DNA of 64,000 bases. Source: JAHEYG01 sp044229775. GTDB taxonomy: Bacteria > Bacteroidota > Bacteroidia > B-17B0 > Aurantibacillaceae. Below the pieces are notes generated by a model that saw nothing but the letters and a program-made list of their open reading frames with translations, had not been told where the DNA came from and searched no databases. The stretch is from positions 1 to 64,000 of the forward strand of contig JBGASH010000001.1 of the NCBI GenBank assembly GCA_044229775.1. The letters are read 5' to 3'. Positions 17,923 to 27,400 of the stretch are shown here, in pieces. The translations under genes and the position numbers were made by a program. The number at the start of each line of letters is the position of its first letter. Position 1 is the first letter of the stretch.

Positions 17923-18615
17923 TTGTTGAAACGTATAAAATATTTCTATTGCCTATTGATGATCGTGCTTTTTACAAATGCGAAAGCGCAGAAAGCAGAA
18001 CAAGATTTCCAATTATGGGCCAATGCCGAAATAGAATCGCCTATCAATAAAAGATGGATGATCCATTTGCAGCATCAGTCAAGGATAACCGAAAACGCTT
18101 CGGCCTATAGCTATTATTATTTCGATGGCGGATTCTTATACCGTATCGGGAGAAACCTGCGATTTAATTTTAATTACATTTTTGTTGATAAGGGACGAAT
18201 GGATCACGCCGCCAGCTATCGCGATCAGTTTGAAGGGTATTTTACCTATAGAAAAAAAGTGGGAAAATTTGTTTTCTTTGATCGCTTTCTTGGCGATATG
18301 CAGTTTAAAGACTACAATGCCGATCCGCAAGGCAATCATCTGAGGGATTTTTATGTTAGAAATAAATTTACCATTAGGTATAAATTACCTCATAAGTTTA
18401 CGCCGTACGTGGCACAGGAAACCTATTATAAATTTGACGGGATGTACTATGAAAAAGGATTTAACAGAATAAGATTATTTGGCGGACTGCTATACAACCT
18501 AACGGATAATTGGCTTGCGGAGGTTTGTTACATTTTGGAGATGAACCACGACGCAAAAATTCCTACCAACAATTACATCATTAGTTTTGGCGTTGTAAGA
18601 ACCTTTTTTCAATAA
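17923..18615 (+). CDS. DUF2490 family outer-membrane-type protein
   Basis: 230 aa. Signal peptide with basic start (LKRIKYFYC) and likely cleavage after NAKAQ. The body alternates aromatic strands (YYFDGGFLYRIGRNLRFNFNYIFV, cited here as a region near residues 65-90) and ends IISFGVVRTFFQ, as in DUF2490 small barrels. It is a paralogue of the protein at 13229-13909. The start is TTG (17923) or the next codon, also TTG; no ATG exists before the hydrophobic core, so the exact first residue is uncertain. It is divergent from the T9SS cargo gene, with only 74 bp between them. Confidence 0.75.
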   Translation: MLKRIKYFYCLLMIVLFTNAKAQKAEQDFQLWANAEIESPINKRWMIHLQHQSRITENASAYSYYYFDGGFLYRIGRNLRFNFNYIFVDKGRMDHAASYRDQFEGYFTYRKKVGKFVFFDRFLGDMQFKDYNADPQGNHLRDFYVRNKFTIRYKLPHKFTPYVAQETYYKFDGMYYEKGFNRIRLFGGLLYNLTDNWLAEVCYILEMNHDAKIPTNNYIISFGVVRTFFQ

Positions 18616-18616
18616 T

Positions 18617-19414
18617 TTAATTGGGAGATTGTTTTCGGATCAGTTTAGAAAAGAGTTTTGGAAAGAAGCGTTTTACTTTTATAGCCCGCAATTCGGAACC
18701 TCCTATAAAGATCTCTTCAGCATTATTTAAAATTCCTTTTATGATCTGATCGGCACATTCGGCCGCGCTCATGGCGTTCTCATGACTTTCTTCCATTTTA
18801 CCATTCAAATTTCCATTCGCAGAAGTGGCATTAATGGAAATATTGGTTTTAATTTTACCCGGACAAACCATCAACACCTTTATTCCTTTCGGCTCATTCT
18901 CTAAACGAAGACTTTCAAAGTAACCATGCAAAGCGTGTTTGGCAGCCGAGTAGGAGGAGCGCAGAAAAAAACCAAATTTTCCGGCAATACTGCTTATAAT
19001 AACAATGTGACCGTTTTTAGCCCGTAACATATAAGGCAAAACCGCTTTTGAAATATTTACAGCGCTAAAATAATTTACTTCCATTAATTTTCTTTCAGTG
19101 GCCTCATCGGTTTCGATAGCCAAAGCGCGCTGACTTTGTCCGCCATTATTAATGAGAATATCTATTTTACCGAATTTATTTATTACTTGAGCCGCAAGTC
19201 CGGAGGCTTTTGAGGTATCGTTAAGATCGAACGGCAAAATTAAAAGATCAAGCGGCGGTAATTTGGTGAGCGCTCCCACGCGCTTCAACTCTTCTTCGCG
19301 CCGGGCAGATAAGATCAAACGCGCCCCTTTTTGCGCCAGTTGCAAAGCAAGGGCTTCGCCAATGCCGGAAGAGGCACCGGTGATCCAAATAACTTTATCT
19401 TTAAAGGCCGACAT
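18617..19414 (-). CDS. Short-chain dehydrogenase/reductase
   Basis: 265 aa from the ATG at 19414. A Rossmann-fold classical SDR with TGASSGIG (cofactor loop), INNGG, catalytic Ser in IISSIAGK and the Tyr-x-x-x-Lys pair in YSAAK. An NAD(P)H-dependent oxidoreductase of the DHRS7-like branch; the substrate is not predictable. A longer frame reaches 19471, but the ATG at 19414 is preferred because it starts right at the first beta strand (KDKVIWITG) and shares one base with the stop of the GT9 gene (TAATG), a coupling signal. The stop at 18617 is immediately next to that of the convergent DUF2490 gene. Confidence 0.9.
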   Translation of the reverse strand: MSAFKDKVIWITGASSGIGEALALQLAQKGARLILSARREEELKRVGALTKLPPLDLLILPFDLNDTSKASGLAAQVINKFGKIDILINNGGQSQRALAIETDEATERKLMEVNYFSAVNISKAVLPYMLRAKNGHIVIISSIAGKFGFFLRSSYSAAKHALHGYFESLRLENEPKGIKVLMVCPGKIKTNISINATSANGNLNGKMEESHENAMSAAECADQIIKGILNNAEEIFIGGSELRAIKVKRFFPKLFSKLIRKQSPN

Positions 19415-20391
19415 TAATTTTCTAACAAATCTACAACTTCTTTTACTGTAATTTCCTTTATGCAATGACAATTATTATTTTTTCTGCAATCACTGCATGT
19501 TTTGTTCAATACCAAATGGTGCGCATTCTTTCCCAATGGCATCCATCTTCCGGGATGTATGGGTCGCATTGGCGCAAATAGCCCAATGGCTTTTTTCCCT
19601 AAAGCGGCGGCAATATGCAAAGGCCCTGTGCTGGCGGCCACCAACGCATCGGCACTATTGATAAATGAAATAAATTGTTTTAAACTTAATTTGCCGGTAA
19701 GATCAACGATGTCGTTATGTTCTTCAAATAACAACCGGGCTTGCGCTCCTTCCTCTTTGGTTCCACTGATAAATATTTTGAATTTACTTTTTGGCAATGC
19801 CGAGATAAGGTTGGAATAATTTCCCAAACCCCATTCGCGTGCACTTCCCTTTGATTTAGGATGTAAGATGAGATTGATCTTATCCTTATCAAGAAGCTTC
19901 TCCCACTCTTCGTCTAAAGCCTTCACTTTAGAAAAGCCGTAGTAATTTTTAATACCGTTTACTTCAACATCTATGGGAATATTCAGGAACTCCAACAATT
20001 TAATATTCAGTTGCGCTTCATGAAGATCAGAATTTTTACGTGAAAGCTTTATCAATTTATTGCAGTTGCCCCAATGAAATAAACGGTTAGTGGTTCCAAC
20101 GCGTAAAGCAATGCCGGCTTTTTTCGCTGCAACTGCAATGTCTTTAACAGGAAAAACATGAATGATCACATCCGCTTTTGGTAGCGTTTTGGTTTCGTCC
20201 CAATTAATAAAATCGTCAACGTGTTCACTTAAAGCTACAACGTCTTTGGTATAGCTACGCCCCAAAAAACTGATCTTACAATTGGGAAAATGTTTTTTAA
20301 TATAACCTGCCATGGGCAAAGTAAGAACCACATCGCCAATACTGTCGGTACGACTTAAAATGACCGAAAAATTATCAGGAAGTTTTTGCAT
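19414..20391 (-). CDS. Glycosyltransferase family 9 (heptosyltransferase-like)
   Basis: 325 aa, typical for ADP-heptose:LPS heptosyltransferases (GT9, GT-B fold). Visible motifs are SRTDSIGDVVLTLPMAGYIK at the N-terminus, LILHPKSKGSAREWG in the middle and AASTGPLHIAAALG plus FAPMRPIHPGRW near the C-terminus, where the nucleotide-sugar site lies. Four Cys near the end (CSDCRKNNNCHC) are a less usual tail and might bind metal. It overlaps the GT2 gene upstream by 17 nt, so the two are co-translated. It probably builds the LPS core; donor and acceptor are inferred only from the family. Confidence 0.9.
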   Translation of the reverse strand: MQKLPDNFSVILSRTDSIGDVVLTLPMAGYIKKHFPNCKISFLGRSYTKDVVALSEHVDDFINWDETKTLPKADVIIHVFPVKDIAVAAKKAGIALRVGTTNRLFHWGNCNKLIKLSRKNSDLHEAQLNIKLLEFLNIPIDVEVNGIKNYYGFSKVKALDEEWEKLLDKDKINLILHPKSKGSAREWGLGNYSNLISALPKSKFKIFISGTKEEGAQARLLFEEHNDIVDLTGKLSLKQFISFINSADALVAASTGPLHIAAALGKKAIGLFAPMRPIHPGRWMPLGKNAHHLVLNKTCSDCRKNNNCHCIKEITVKEVVDLLEN

Positions 20392-21139
20392 GATATAGAT
20401 CCCTGAGCTTTTTATATTTTAAATAAGTGGCGTAAGCAGAAATTTTTGAAATGGAAAATCCAGCCGTCCCGTCTAAAAATCCTAAATGCAAAAGGTAATG
20501 ATCAATGAATTTTGCCACAGGATTTAAAAATAATTTATAGAATGGCGCGCCAATGCCCTTTTCAAAATAAGCCTTAGAAGCAATGTTGGTAAAATATTCT
20601 ACTTGTTTATAATGATCTTCTATGCTGTAATAACTGTAATGTAGAATATCGCCCTTTAAAAAATCGGTGTTCTTGTCGCCATCAAATAATTCATATTTAT
20701 CGTGCGGATTAATGCCGGTCCATTTTCCTTTGGTGCTGTTCCATAATCGCAATTTGGTATCGGGATACCAATTGCAATGCTTCACCCAATGGCCGCAATA
20801 ATTGGTTAGACGGTTCATATAATACCCATCCTTATCCATGTTTTTTTTAAGCTCGAGTATGGATCGTTTCAAAGCATCATCCAATGCCTCATCGGCGTCG
20901 AGCGACAAAACATAGGGGTATTTGGCATAAGTAATGGCGCGGTTCTTTTGTTCAATGTGTCCGTCGAACGCGTGTTCAAAAAAACGGGCGCCTTTTGAGA
21001 GACAGATCTCTTTGGTTTTGTCGTTGCTGAACGAATCGAGTATCACCACATCGTCGGCCACCTCTTTTACTGAATCGAGGCAGCGACCAATGTTTTTCTC
21101 TTCGTTAAAGGTTATTATTACGACCGAAATGGGAGACAT
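20375..21139 (-). CDS. Glycosyltransferase family 2, WaaE/KdtX-like
   Basis: 254 aa GT-A enzyme: SVVIITFNEEKNIGRCLDSV at the start, the nucleotide-binding DSFSNDKT and the DxD-type motif LSLDADEAL, then the HWVKHCNWYPDTKLRLW region typical of WaaE-like LPS core beta-glucosyltransferases. There are no membrane helices. First gene of the GT2-GT9-SDR unit. ATG at 21139; only 56 nt separate it from the divergent TMTC-like gene. Confidence 0.9.
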   Translation of the reverse strand: MSPISVVIITFNEEKNIGRCLDSVKEVADDVVILDSFSNDKTKEICLSKGARFFEHAFDGHIEQKNRAITYAKYPYVLSLDADEALDDALKRSILELKKNMDKDGYYMNRLTNYCGHWVKHCNWYPDTKLRLWNSTKGKWTGINPHDKYELFDGDKNTDFLKGDILHYSYYSIEDHYKQVEYFTNIASKAYFEKGIGAPFYKLFLNPVAKFIDHYLLHLGFLDGTAGFSISKISAYATYLKYKKLRDLYHAKTS

Positions 21140-21183
21140 TTTGTAAATTTAGCGTACTAAATTCATATTTTAAAGGAATAACT

Positions 21184-21191
21184 TACTTTTG
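21184..21191 (+). promoter_or_regulatory. -7 element just ahead of a GTG start
   Basis: TACTTTTG matches TAnnTTTG exactly and ends 5 nt before the GTG at 21196, so the transcript would start at or next to the start codon. Confidence 0.5.
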
Positions 21192-21195
21192 TTTT

Positions 21196-23031
21196 GTGTT
21201 AAACGCCTTTCTTAAAAATAAAACCAATGCCATATTGTTTGTTATCATTGCTGTGGCAACCAGTTTAGCCTATATAAACGTATGGAGGGCAGGATTTATC
21301 AGTTGGGACGATGCCGATTTTACAATTGATAACAGCGATGTAAGGACTTTTAATTTGAAAGCCTTCTTCACTAACTTTTATCTGGGAAATTATCCGCCCC
21401 TTACCATGTTTAGTTTTGCGGTGGATTATATGCTGGGAAAGAATAACCCTTCGGTTTACCATTTCACAAATATTACGCTTCATATCATAAACGCAGGATT
21501 GGTGTTTTTATTATTTATTAAGCTACAGCCTAACCGTTATCTGGCGTTCTTTACAGCGCTTATTTTTGCATTGCACCCAATGCAAACCGAAAGTGTTTCA
21601 TGGATCTCGGAACGAAAAAATGTATTGTGCGCGTTGTTCTATTTTTTGTCGCTTTTATTATATATACGGTATACAAAGAACAGGAACCAAAAAAATTATC
21701 TTCTGGTAATGTTGGCGTTTGTAGCCGCTCTTTTTTCAAAAGGAATGGCTGTAAGCTTACCCGTTTCGCTATTGGCTTTGGACCTCTGGATGAAACAGCC
21801 GATCAACAAAAAAGTATTGATCGAAAAAATACCATTTTTTGTGCTCTCGTTTATTTTTGGAGTGATAGCAGTAAAGGCACAGTCATCCTCGGGATTTTTA
21901 AAGCCCGAAGACCATTATGGGATCTTACAAAAATTCCTTTTTTCGGGAGAAGCATTTTTATCTTATTTTCTTAAAATAATTATTCCCTATAAATTGTCGG
22001 CGCTATATCCTTATCCCACCGGAATAACGGTTTTGCAGGTGGCCGGTCTTTTATTTTTTGTTGGAGCAATTGTAGCGCTAATTCTTTTTATGCGGCGACA
22101 AAATTATTTAATGGCTGGTGCCATTCTGTTTTTTGCCGGTAATGTTATTTTTGTTTTACAGTTTGTTGCCTTTGGCGCCGTTTTAATGGCCGATCATTAT
22201 ATTTATATTGCTTGTCTCGGCGTTATTTATCCTATAATGGTTCTTATTTTTTCGGTACTGAAACAGAACAAAGCTTCTTCAGCCGTGATCATCATCATCT
22301 GCCTTTTCTTTGGTTTATATACATTTAAACGTAACAGTATCTGGCAAAACGAAATAAATTTTTGGTCGGATATAGCTACAAAATATCCCACCTCACACAT
22401 TGCATTAAATAGTTTAGGAGCGGCTTATATGCAAAAAGGACGCTATGCCGAGGCACACGAATGTGTTGGAAGAGCCATTTCTTTAGCGCCGACTTTTTAC
22501 AAAGCCTATTATAATAATGGATTAATTTATGCCCGCGAGAATAAATTTTTGGAAGCGATGAAAAATTTTGATCAGGCCATAAAAATAAATAATTACCCAA
22601 AAGCTATTGTGGCAAGAGGCGGGATCTATTACGAAGTAAAGGATTTTTCAAAAGCGATGAACGACGCGCAAACAGTTATTTCGATAGAACCCAACAACGC
22701 ACGAGCCTATTTTTTAATGGGCAATTGTCTTAACGACCTCAATCAACTCGACAAAGCTTTAGAGAGCTATTCAAAAGCCATTGAAATAAAAAGCAACGAG
22801 CCGGTATTTTTTCTGAATAGAGCCATTGTTTTTGGTAAATTGCAGCACTATGACAACAGCCTTAATGATCTGGAAGCGGCTCTAAGAATTGATCCGCAAT
22901 ACGCCGAAGCGTATTACTGGAAAGCGGTTGTAAGAATAAATTTAAAGCAAAGCCCTTGTGAAGATCTCCAGAACGCTGTTAAATTTGGTTTTGAACAAGC
23001 GCGGGGACCATTAAATAAATATTGTAATTGA
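21196..23031 (+). CDS. TMTC-like membrane protein with C-terminal TPR repeats
   Basis: 611 aa. The N-terminal ~385 residues hold about 10-11 membrane helices with an early acidic loop (SWDDADFTIDN) and the luminal motif ALHPMQTESVSWISERKN, as in TMTC/DUF1736-type O-mannosyltransferase relatives. Residues about 395-600 are TPR repeats (for example AYYNNGLIYARENKFLEAMK, AIEIKSNEPVFFLNRAIVF). Likely a GT-C glycosyltransferase acting on lipid-linked sugar in the periplasm with the TPR part for partner binding; this role is inferred from eukaryotic TMTCs. Starts with GTG directly after a perfect -7 element. The next gene starts on the last base of its stop. Confidence 0.82.
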   Translation: MLNAFLKNKTNAILFVIIAVATSLAYINVWRAGFISWDDADFTIDNSDVRTFNLKAFFTNFYLGNYPPLTMFSFAVDYMLGKNNPSVYHFTNITLHIINAGLVFLLFIKLQPNRYLAFFTALIFALHPMQTESVSWISERKNVLCALFYFLSLLLYIRYTKNRNQKNYLLVMLAFVAALFSKGMAVSLPVSLLALDLWMKQPINKKVLIEKIPFFVLSFIFGVIAVKAQSSSGFLKPEDHYGILQKFLFSGEAFLSYFLKIIIPYKLSALYPYPTGITVLQVAGLLFFVGAIVALILFMRRQNYLMAGAILFFAGNVIFVLQFVAFGAVLMADHYIYIACLGVIYPIMVLIFSVLKQNKASSAVIIIICLFFGLYTFKRNSIWQNEINFWSDIATKYPTSHIALNSLGAAYMQKGRYAEAHECVGRAISLAPTFYKAYYNNGLIYARENKFLEAMKNFDQAIKINNYPKAIVARGGIYYEVKDFSKAMNDAQTVISIEPNNARAYFLMGNCLNDLNQLDKALESYSKAIEIKSNEPVFFLNRAIVFGKLQHYDNSLNDLEAALRIDPQYAEAYYWKAVVRINLKQSPCEDLQNAVKFGFEQARGPLNKYCN

Positions 23032-23825
23032 TGAAAGCAACTATTGTACAAACCTCCTTGTTTTGGGAAGACCGGGAAAAAAACCTCGAACACTTTAACA
23101 AAATTATTACGGCTATTCCAGAAAAGACCGATCTTATTGTGCTTCCCGAAATGTTCACCACTGGTTTTACCATGGATCCAAAAAAAAATGCGGAGCCTGC
23201 CAATGGTTATACGGTAAGCTGGTTAAAGCAAAAGGCCAAATCAAAAAATGCTGTAATTATAGGGAGCGTGGCGGTTGAGGAGAATAAGAAATATTACAAC
23301 CGACTGTTTTGGGTAGAGCCCAATGGAAATGTGCGTTCGTATAACAAACGCCATTTATTCCGAATGGCAAAAGAAGAACAGCACTACACCATGGGCACCG
23401 AAAAAATAATAGGACAAATTAGCGGGTGGAATATTTGTCCGCTGGTATGTTACGATCTGCGTTTCCCTTTATGGAGCAGAAATGGGTTTAAAAAAGAGAA
23501 TGGATCTTACACAGCGGCCTACGATGTTTTAATTTATGTTGCCAATTGGCCCGAAGCACGTAGCTATGCGTGGAAGCAATTATTAATTGCACGGGCCATT
23601 GAAAATCAGGCTTACGTAATAGGCGTTAATCGCATTGGTAGCGACGGCAACAACATTTCGCATTCGGGCGATAGTATGATCATAAATCCACGAGGAGAGA
23701 TCATCAGCAAAACAAAAGCTAATGAAGAAAGCGTTGAAACGGTTTCGTTAGATAAAACATACCTCGAAGAATACCGGAAAACTTTTCCCGTGGGATTGGA
23801 TGCGGATGAATTTAAAATCCTTTAA
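23031..23825 (+). CDS. Nitrilase-superfamily omega-amidase
   Basis: 264 aa from the ATG at 23031, which shares its A with the preceding stop (TGATG). The catalytic triad of the nitrilase superfamily is complete: Glu40 in VLPEMF, Lys106 in YNKRHLF and Cys140 in LVCYDLRFP. The sequence around it matches the YafV/omega-amidase branch, which hydrolyses alpha-ketoglutaramate or alpha-ketosuccinamate to the keto acid and ammonia. A TTG one codon earlier is possible but unnecessary. It overlaps the convergent gene at 23822 by 4 nt at the stop codons. Confidence 0.92.
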   Translation: MKATIVQTSLFWEDREKNLEHFNKIITAIPEKTDLIVLPEMFTTGFTMDPKKNAEPANGYTVSWLKQKAKSKNAVIIGSVAVEENKKYYNRLFWVEPNGNVRSYNKRHLFRMAKEEQHYTMGTEKIIGQISGWNICPLVCYDLRFPLWSRNGFKKENGSYTAAYDVLIYVANWPEARSYAWKQLLIARAIENQAYVIGVNRIGSDGNNISHSGDSMIINPRGEIISKTKANEESVETVSLDKTYLEEYRKTFPVGLDADEFKIL

Positions 23826-24277
23826 TGTCCACCCACTTTTACATAGGCATATTCCCTATGATCGGAACTTATTAAAAAGAGTTTATCATTCTTTTCGTCG
23901 TAACGATAACTAAGTATAATTTCCTTTGCCGCTGCAATACCACCTTCTGATTTAACGATGTGCAATTTCAATTTTCCTTTTCCGGCTAACATCCAGTGAA
24001 AATAGTGCGCCATTTTTGAATTACCGTCTTTGTCTTTTAAGCTAATAATAAAATCTTCGTGATGAGAGGTAAGCGTAGTGGCCGGAGTTTCTGATTCGTC
24101 GGCCGAAAAACTCACGTGTAAAATCTCAAATTGTGCTTTACCATCTTTAAATTTGGCCGCCTTTGTTTCGGCATCCCAATCGGCTTCTAATTTTTTAAGA
24201 TCCGCATCCTGTGCCATGATCGAACAGGTTCCAAAAAGACAGATCGCACAACATAAAATAAGACGTAAATTTTTCAT
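23822..24277 (-). CDS. Exported protein of unknown function
   Basis: 151 aa from the ATG at 24277. Signal peptide (LILCCAICLFGTCSIMAQ) and a mature beta-rich domain with FEILHVSFSADE, MAHYFHWMLAGKGKLKLHIV and YRYDEKNDKLFLI. I recognise no family. Upstream in-frame codons to 24322 precede a strong -7 element at 24300-24307, so the shorter start is preferred. It is a monocistronic minus-strand gene whose stop is interlocked with that of the omega-amidase gene. Confidence 0.7.
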   Translation of the reverse strand: MKNLRLILCCAICLFGTCSIMAQDADLKKLEADWDAETKAAKFKDGKAQFEILHVSFSADESETPATTLTSHHEDFIISLKDKDGNSKMAHYFHWMLAGKGKLKLHIVKSEGGIAAAKEIILSYRYDEKNDKLFLISSDHREYAYVKVGGH

Positions 24278-24299
24278 AAACAACAGTGTTTTTATAGTA

Positions 24300-24307
24300 C
24301 AAATATA
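24300..24307 (-). promoter_or_regulatory. -7 element for the exported-protein gene
   Basis: Minus strand TATATTTG, an exact TAnnTTTG match, 22 nt upstream of the ATG at 24277. It supports that start codon over the longer frame. Confidence 0.5.
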
Positions 24308-24329
24308 GCTATTCGTAAGCATAATACAT

Positions 24330-24337
24330 TATCTTTG
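24330..24337 (+). promoter_or_regulatory. -7 element for leuS
   Basis: TATCTTTG matches TAnnTTTG. Transcription would start near 24344, just before the structured leader at 24350, giving a 5' leader of about 130 nt ahead of the leuS ATG. Confidence 0.5.
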
Positions 24338-24349
24338 TAAATGAACATT

Positions 24350-24464
24350 GCGTTAGGGATTGAGGCTTTGTTTGAGCTCTTTTTTATTGAGCATTTAGCG
24401 AAATAAAAAAAGCGAGTGCCGAAAGCCCGACCGCGAGTGAACGAAGTGAACCTCGGGGTAACGC
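24350..24464 (+). other. Structured element filling the leuS 5' leader
   Basis: Nested complementary segments predict a multi-arm fold. The outer stem is GCGTTA (24350-24355) with TAACGC (24459-24464). Arm 1 is GGCTTT (24364-24369) with AAAGCC (24422-24427), enclosing a 9-bp stem TTTTTTATT (24380-24388) with AATAAAAAA (24402-24410). Arm 2 is CCGCGAG (24431-24437) with CTCGGGG (24452-24458), one mismatch. The right half is GC-rich, unlike ordinary intergenic DNA here. I recall similar sequences between genes in other Bacteroidota, so it may be a dispersed structured repeat or a leader RNA; it should be compared with the Flavo-1 RNA motif. It is not a T-box as far as I can see. Confidence 0.55.
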
Positions 24465-24476
24465 CCAAAGAATAAA

Positions 24477-27400
24477 ATGGAATACAACTTTAGAAAAATA
24501 GAAGAAAAGTGGCAAGCTATCTGGAAGGATAAAAAATCTTTCAAAACAGATAATAATTCAAGCAAACCGAAATATTATGTACTCGACATGTTTCCATATC
24601 CTTCGGGTGCCGGATTGCATGTGGGTCACCCATTAGGTTATATTGCCTCCGATATTATAGCGCGGTATAAACGCCATAAAGGATTTAATGTATTACACCC
24701 TATGGGGTACGATAGTTTTGGATTACCGGCCGAACAGTATGCTATACAAACAGGACAACATCCTAAAATTACAACCGAACAAAACATTGCCCGTTACCGC
24801 GAGCAATTAGATAAAATTGGATTTTCGTTTGATTGGGATAGAGAAGTAAGAACATCTGACCCGTCGTATTACAAATGGACACAATGGATCTTTATACAAT
24901 TATTTAATTCGTGGTACGATCTTAAAAGCAATAAGGCCGAGAAGATAGAGACCCTAATTGCCGAATTTGAAAAAAGTGGCAATGGTAATATAAACGCACA
25001 TTGTGAAGAAGGTACAAAAACATTTTCGGCAGAAGAGTGGAAAAACTATTCTGAAAAAGAAAGATCAGACGCCTTGATGCAATACCGCATTGCTTATTTG
25101 GGAGAAGCGTATGTGAATTGGTGTCCTGCTATGGGAACCGTATTAGCCAATGACGAAGTAAAGGATGGCGTAAGCGAACGCGGTGGTTATCCGGTTGAAC
25201 GGAAATTAATGAAGCAATGGAGCATGCGTATAACGGCCTACGCACAGCGGCTTTTGGATGGTTTGGATAAGATTGACTGGACCGAAAGTTTGAAGGAATC
25301 GCAACGCTATTGGATAGGAAAAAGCGAGGGAACGAGTTTGAAGTTTAGGGTCCAGGACCTATCCCCGGCCCTTTCCAAAGGAAAGGGAGAAGAGGCAGCC
25401 GAAGGCATTGACCCGGGTTATTTTACCACCGACGAGTTTACCTATAGGTTGTTACATGATAGAGCAGTGGAAATGAGAAAAAATCCAACCCCGGCAGAAT
25501 CTGCGTTGTGGAAATCTTTAAAAGGAAATAAACTGGATGTTCATTTCAGGCAGCAACAAATAATAGGAAAATACATTGTAGATTTTGTTTGTTTGTCAAA
25601 AAAACTTGTGGTTGAGGTGGATGGAGATATACATGATCATCAAAAAGAAGAGGACGAACAAAGAACACGGGAATTGACACTTACGGGTTACAAAGTGATT
25701 CGATTCAAAAACGAAAAGGTATTAAATGAAATTGATGGTGTCCTGAGAGAAATTAGTTCCGAATTAGAAACGCAAAGTAAAGTCCTCCCCAAAGGGGAGG
25801 ATTTAGGAGGGGTCATAGAGGTTTTCACAACACGACCCGATACCATCTTTGGCGTATCATTTGTTACTCTTGCTCCGGAGCATGAGTTAGTTGATAAAAT
25901 TACAACGCCCGAACAAAAAGCGGCGGTGGATGATTACGTTAACAAATCAAAGAGCAGAAGTGAGCGTGAGCGACAAGCCGACGTGAATAAAGTGAGCGGC
26001 GTTTTTACAGGTGCTTATGTAGAACACCCTTTTACAAAAAAACAAATTCCTATTTGGGTGGGCGATTATGTGTTGGCAGGTTATGGAACCGGAGCTGTTA
26101 TGGCCGTACCGGCGCACGATGAACGAGATTTTAAATTTGCCACGCATTTTGGTTTAGCAAAACCACAAGTGATTGTTCCGCCAACAGAACATGATCTTGA
26201 AAAGGCGTCGTGGGATGAAAAAGAAGGAAAGTTAATTAACTCCGATTTTTTAAACGGTCTCGAGGTAAAAGCAGCCATAAAAAAAGCCATTGAAGAAATT
26301 GAAAAGAATAATTTAGGAAAAGGAAAAATAAATTACCGCCTGCGCGACGCGGTTTTTGGCCGTCAGCGTTATTGGGGAGAACCGATCCCTATCTTTTATA
26401 AAGATGGAATTCCACATGCATTACCCGAAAGCGAATTACCATTGGTGTTACCCGAAGTAGATAAGTATTTACCAACCGAAGACGGCGAACCGCCTTTGGC
26501 CCGCGCTACCAACTGGAAGTACACCCCTCTCCTTGGGAGAGGGGACGGGGGTGAGGCTTCTTACCCCTACGAATTAACCACCATGCCCGGTTGGGCTGGG
26601 AGCTCTTGGTATTTTTTGCGCTATATGGATGTGCATAACGACAAAACTTTTGCCGATAAAAAATTAATGGACTACTGGAAAAATGTAGACCTATACATTG
26701 GTGGCAGCGAACATGCTACCGGACATTTATTATATGTGCGTTTCTGGACCAAGTTTTTGCACGACTTAAATTATATTTCTATTGACGAACCTGCGCAGAA
26801 ACTGATCAATCAAGGGATGATACAGGGGCTGAGCGAGAAAATAATTAGATTAACGGCAAGGAATCCTAAAATAATTGATGGACATGAAAATTTGGATGAG
26901 GCTCTAGCAAATATTGAAAATAAAAGTGTTTCAATTCCTGAGGGAATTTCAAATGTGTTTATTAGTGCTGACGTAGTAGAAAGTCATAGAAGCCCTTTCT
27001 TGTCAACGGACAAACACGCAAGAGTTGATGATGTTGAGAATGGGGTATTGAATATTAGAAAGCATTTAAAATTTTGGAAAGAAGATAGTGACGCGGCTTT
27101 TGTTTGTTTAGGAGGGTATTGGAGAAATGGAGAATTCCATGGGAATGGCTCAGATCAATTCAAGACAATACAAGAAGTAGAAAAAATGTCTAAATCGAAA
27201 CACAACGTTGTTTCACCTGACAATAAATTCGACGAATCTACTGGAGAAATTGTTCCCGGCATAATTGAAAAATTCGGCGCGGATACTTTGCGTTTGTACG
27301 AAATGTTTTTGGGTCCCCTTGAGCAAAGTAAACCCTGGAACACTAATGGTATTACCGGCGTTTCGGGTTTTTTGAAAAAATTGTGGAGACTGTTCTATAT

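Larger units (their letters stand above)
25360..25815 (+). mobile_element. Palindrome-flanked DUF559 nuclease insert inside leuS
   Basis: About 455 bases, in frame with leuS and open throughout, absent from standard LeuRS architecture. The ends are 8-bp palindromes with AAA loops (25369-25387 and 25783-25801). Between them lies a complete DUF559 (Vsr/PD-(D/E)xK-like) domain with the D-x9-E-x-D pattern (YIVDFVC...VVEVDG) kept. No target-site duplication is obvious to the eye. I infer a domain-sized mobile insertion tolerated at a surface hairpin of the editing domain. Confidence 0.7.

Noticed and set aside
25360..25815. Intein in leuS
   Set aside because: The insert lacks N-terminal Cys/Ser splicing blocks and a C-terminal His-Asn pair; it is a nuclease-like domain without Hint motifs.
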